From NCBI RefSeq assembly GCF_036016195.1, contig NZ_JAYWTM010000004.1:186001-250000 (forward strand): a stretch of DNA of 64,000 nt, in the 5' to 3' direction. The position numbers were made by a program, and so were the translations under genes. Position 1 is the stretch's first letter; each line of letters opens with the position of its first letter. A model generated the notes under the pieces. It searched no databases. It saw only the letters and a program-made list of their open reading frames with translations, and had not been told where the DNA came from. This document shows, piece by piece, positions 62,127 to 64,000 of this stretch. Source of the DNA: Brenneria populi (GTDB lineage Bacteria; Pseudomonadota; Gammaproteobacteria; Enterobacterales; Enterobacteriaceae).

Positions 62127-63788
62127 ATGTGTTCTATTTTCGGTGTGCTTGATCTGAAAACCGACCCGGTTGAAATGCGCAAAAAAGCGCTGGAATTATC
62201 GCGATTAATGCGCCATCGCGGACCCGACTGGTCCGGCATCTATGACAGCGAGCATGCCATTCTGGCCCATGAGCGTCTGTCTATCGTCGACGTAAACACC
62301 GGCGCTCAACCGCTTTACAACGCAAAACGCACCCATGTTCTGGCGGTCAACGGCGAAATTTACAACCATCAGGAACTGCGTCAGCAATATGCCGACCGCT
62401 ATGAGTTCCAGACCGGTTCCGACTGCGAAGTCATCCTGGCCCTGTATCAGGAAAAAGGCGCGGATTTTCTCGACGACCTGCGCGGCATGTTCGCCTTCGC
62501 GCTCTACGACAACGAAAAAGACGCTTACCTGATCGGCCGCGATCACCTGGGCATCATCCCGCTGTATATGGGCTACGATGAACACGGAAACTTTTACGTC
62601 GCATCTGAAATGAAGGCGCTGGTTCCCGTATGCCGCACCATCAAAGAGTTCCCGGCCGGCAGCTACCTGTGGAGCAAGGATGGAGAGATCCGCGAATACT
62701 ATCACCGCGACTGGTTCGATTATGAAAATGTAAAAGATAACGTAACCGACGCCGACGCCCTGCGCGATGCGCTGGAAGAGTCGGTAAAAAGCCATCTGAT
62801 GTCCGATGTGCCTTACGGCGTGCTGCTCTCCGGCGGTCTGGATTCTTCCGTTATCTCCGCCATCACGAAAAAATACGCCGCTCGTCGCGTTGAAGACGGC
62901 GAGCGCAGCGAAGCCTGGTGGCCGCAGCTGCACTCCTTCGCCGTCGGCCTGAAAGGCGCGCCGGACTTAAAAGCCGCGCAGGAAGTCGCCGACCACCTGG
63001 GGACGGTTCACCATGAAATTCACTTTACCGAGCAGGAAGGGCTGGATGCGATCCGCGACGTGATTTATCACATTGAAACCTATGATGTGACGACGATTCG
63101 CGCCTCTACGCCGATGTACCTGATGTCCCGTAAAATTAAAGCGATGGGCATTAAAATGGTTCTGTCCGGCGAAGGCTCCGATGAAGTGTTCGGCGGTTAC
63201 CTCTATTTCCACAAAGCGCCGAACGCCAAAGAGCTGCACGAAGAAACCGTGCGTAAGCTGCTGGCGCTGCACCAATATGACTGCGCCCGCGCCAACAAGG
63301 CGATGTCGGCGTGGGGCGTGGAAGCGCGCGTGCCGTTCCTGGATAAAAAATTCCTTGATGTGGCGATGCGCATCAACCCGCGCGATAAAATGTGCGGCAA
63401 CGGCAAAATGGAAAAACATATCCTGCGCGAATGCTTCGCCCCGTACTTGCCGCACAGCGTGGCATGGCGCCAGAAAGAGCAGTTCTCCGACGGCGTAGGC
63501 TACAGCTGGATTGATACGTTGAAAGCGGTCGCCGCCCAGCAAATCAGCGACCAGCAGATGGAAACCGCCCACTTCCGTTTCCCGTACAACACGCCGACTT
63601 CCAAAGAAGGCTATCTGTACCGTGAAATCTTTGAAGAGCTGTTCCCGGTGCCGAGCGCCGCGGAATGCGTGCCGGGAGGCCCTTCCGTCGCCTGTTCTTC
63701 GGCGAAAGCCATTGAGTGGGATGAATCGTTCAAGAAAATGGACGATCCTTCAGGCCGTGCGGTGGGCGTGCACCAGTCCGCGTACTAA
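62127..63788 (+). CDS. asnB: glutamine-dependent asparagine synthetase B
   Basis: Forms asparagine from aspartate, ATP and glutamine nitrogen. The 553-residue protein has the N-terminal nucleophile C2 (MCSIFGV), the glutaminase domain (MRHRGPDWSGIY, NGEIYNHQELR, TGSDCEVIL) and the synthetase domain with the PP-loop LLSGGLDSSVISA and MVLSGEGSDEVFGGY. Length matches E. coli AsnB (554). It is a single-gene unit followed by a hairpin. Confidence 0.98.
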   Translation: MCSIFGVLDLKTDPVEMRKKALELSRLMRHRGPDWSGIYDSEHAILAHERLSIVDVNTGAQPLYNAKRTHVLAVNGEIYNHQELRQQYADRYEFQTGSDCEVILALYQEKGADFLDDLRGMFAFALYDNEKDAYLIGRDHLGIIPLYMGYDEHGNFYVASEMKALVPVCRTIKEFPAGSYLWSKDGEIREYYHRDWFDYENVKDNVTDADALRDALEESVKSHLMSDVPYGVLLSGGLDSSVISAITKKYAARRVEDGERSEAWWPQLHSFAVGLKGAPDLKAAQEVADHLGTVHHEIHFTEQEGLDAIRDVIYHIETYDVTTIRASTPMYLMSRKIKAMGIKMVLSGEGSDEVFGGYLYFHKAPNAKELHEETVRKLLALHQYDCARANKAMSAWGVEARVPFLDKKFLDVAMRINPRDKMCGNGKMEKHILRECFAPYLPHSVAWRQKEQFSDGVGYSWIDTLKAVAAQQISDQQMETAHFRFPYNTPTSKEGYLYREIFEELFPVPSAAECVPGGPSVACSSAKAIEWDESFKKMDDPSGRAVGVHQSAY

Positions 63789-63813
63789 TCACCCATTCGG
63801 TTTTTACCTCGAT

Positions 63814-63842
63814 AACGGGCCGCACAGGCCCGTTACGTTTAA
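63814..63842 (+). terminator. terminator of asnB
   Basis: AACGGGCC (63814-63821) and GGCCCGTT (63827-63834) form an 8-bp stem with a 5-base loop, followed by a short T-rich tail, 25 bp after the asnB stop. Confidence 0.7.
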
Positions 63843-63849
63843 TGGCAAC

Positions 63850-64000
63850 CGGTCCGTCAGCTCGGAATCCCCGAGGCAACTACGGATGAGGCATCCCCCA
63901 CGGGAACCTCCCCCCGTGTTTTCCGTGACAAAAACGCGTGCGTTTTTGAACGCCGCTGGCGGCGGCCAGCAGGGCGCGCCCGGTCAACGGGGCGAGTTAT
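63850..64000 (-). repeat. dispersed palindromic repeat, copy cut by window end
   Basis: In reverse orientation it reads ATAACTCGCCCCG, GGCGCGCCCTGCTGG, CCGCCGCCAGCGGCG and TTCAAAAACGCACGCGTTTTTG. It continues CACGGGGGGAGGTTCCCG, GATGCCTCATCCGTAG, TTGCCTCGGGGATTCC and GCTGACGGACC. This follows the full length of the 13151-13338 copy. Its left module reaches base 64000 and may continue outside. Confidence 0.82.

Overview
The window is a chromosomal core segment of a gamma-proteobacterium of the order Enterobacterales. Nearly every protein closely resembles its Escherichia coli counterpart, and the gene order (pgl-ybhA-modCBA/acrZ-modEF-gal-gpmA-aroG-zitB-pnuC-nadA-tRNA-Lys-tol/pal-cyd-suc-sdh-gltA-nei-pxp-phrB-ybgA-kdpE-pgm-seqA-fldA-fur-glnS-nag-asnB) follows the E. 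coli region around 16-18 min. The moderately GC-rich composition, the methyl-accepting chemotaxis gene beside fldA and the reduced set of sugar genes suggest a soft-rot or plant-associated member of Pectobacteriaceae (Pectobacterium, Dickeya, Brenneria or Lonsdalea type). The genus cannot be fixed from sequence reading alone.

Layout. 1-5.5 kb: end of pgl, ybhA, the molybdate ABC operon modABC with a clear ModE operator, acrZ, and divergent modE-modF. 7.3-11.6 kb: galE and galM without galT/galK, then gpmA and aroG. 12.2-16.2 kb: zinc exporter zitB, nadA-pnuC under a NadR-type operator, and a DUF554 membrane protein. 16.4-17.6 kb: an AT-richer non-core patch with a truncated glycine-rich ORF and a small three-helix membrane protein, followed by two identical tRNA-Lys(UUU) genes. 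17.8-23.3 kb: Tol-Pal envelope operon. 23.4-26.6 kb: cytochrome bd oxidase cydABX-ybgE. 27.4-39.0 kb: the TCA block sdhCDAB-sucABCD and divergent gltA. 39.2-46.7 kb: endonuclease VIII, 5-oxoprolinase pxpBCA, ybgI, photolyase, a DUF523-DUF1722 ybgA and an orphan kdpE. 46.9-51.2 kb: a half-size EamA transporter, pgm, seqA, ybfF and ybfE. 51.3-56.6 kb: a chemoreceptor, fldA, fur and glnS. 56.7-63.8 kb: amino-sugar locus nagE / nagBAC and asnB.

Relative to E. coli the window lacks galTK, mngRAB between suc and cyd, kdpFABCD (kdpE kept), chiP, nagD and the IIA domain of NagE. Added are the chemoreceptor, the EamA protein and the 16.6-17.0 kb patch. No insertion sequence, prophage or CRISPR array was seen.

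The least explained signal is a family of dispersed, partly palindromic intergenic repeats. One apparently full-length copy, one truncated by the window end, several half copies and two degenerate copies are scattered through the window, mostly downstream of genes and often between convergent ones. A separate ERIC-like element lies upstream of seqA. These repeats, the microcin-like remnant, the IIA-less NagE, the orphan KdpE and the DUF523-DUF1722 fusion are the points most worth checking. No complete novel multi-gene system was found.
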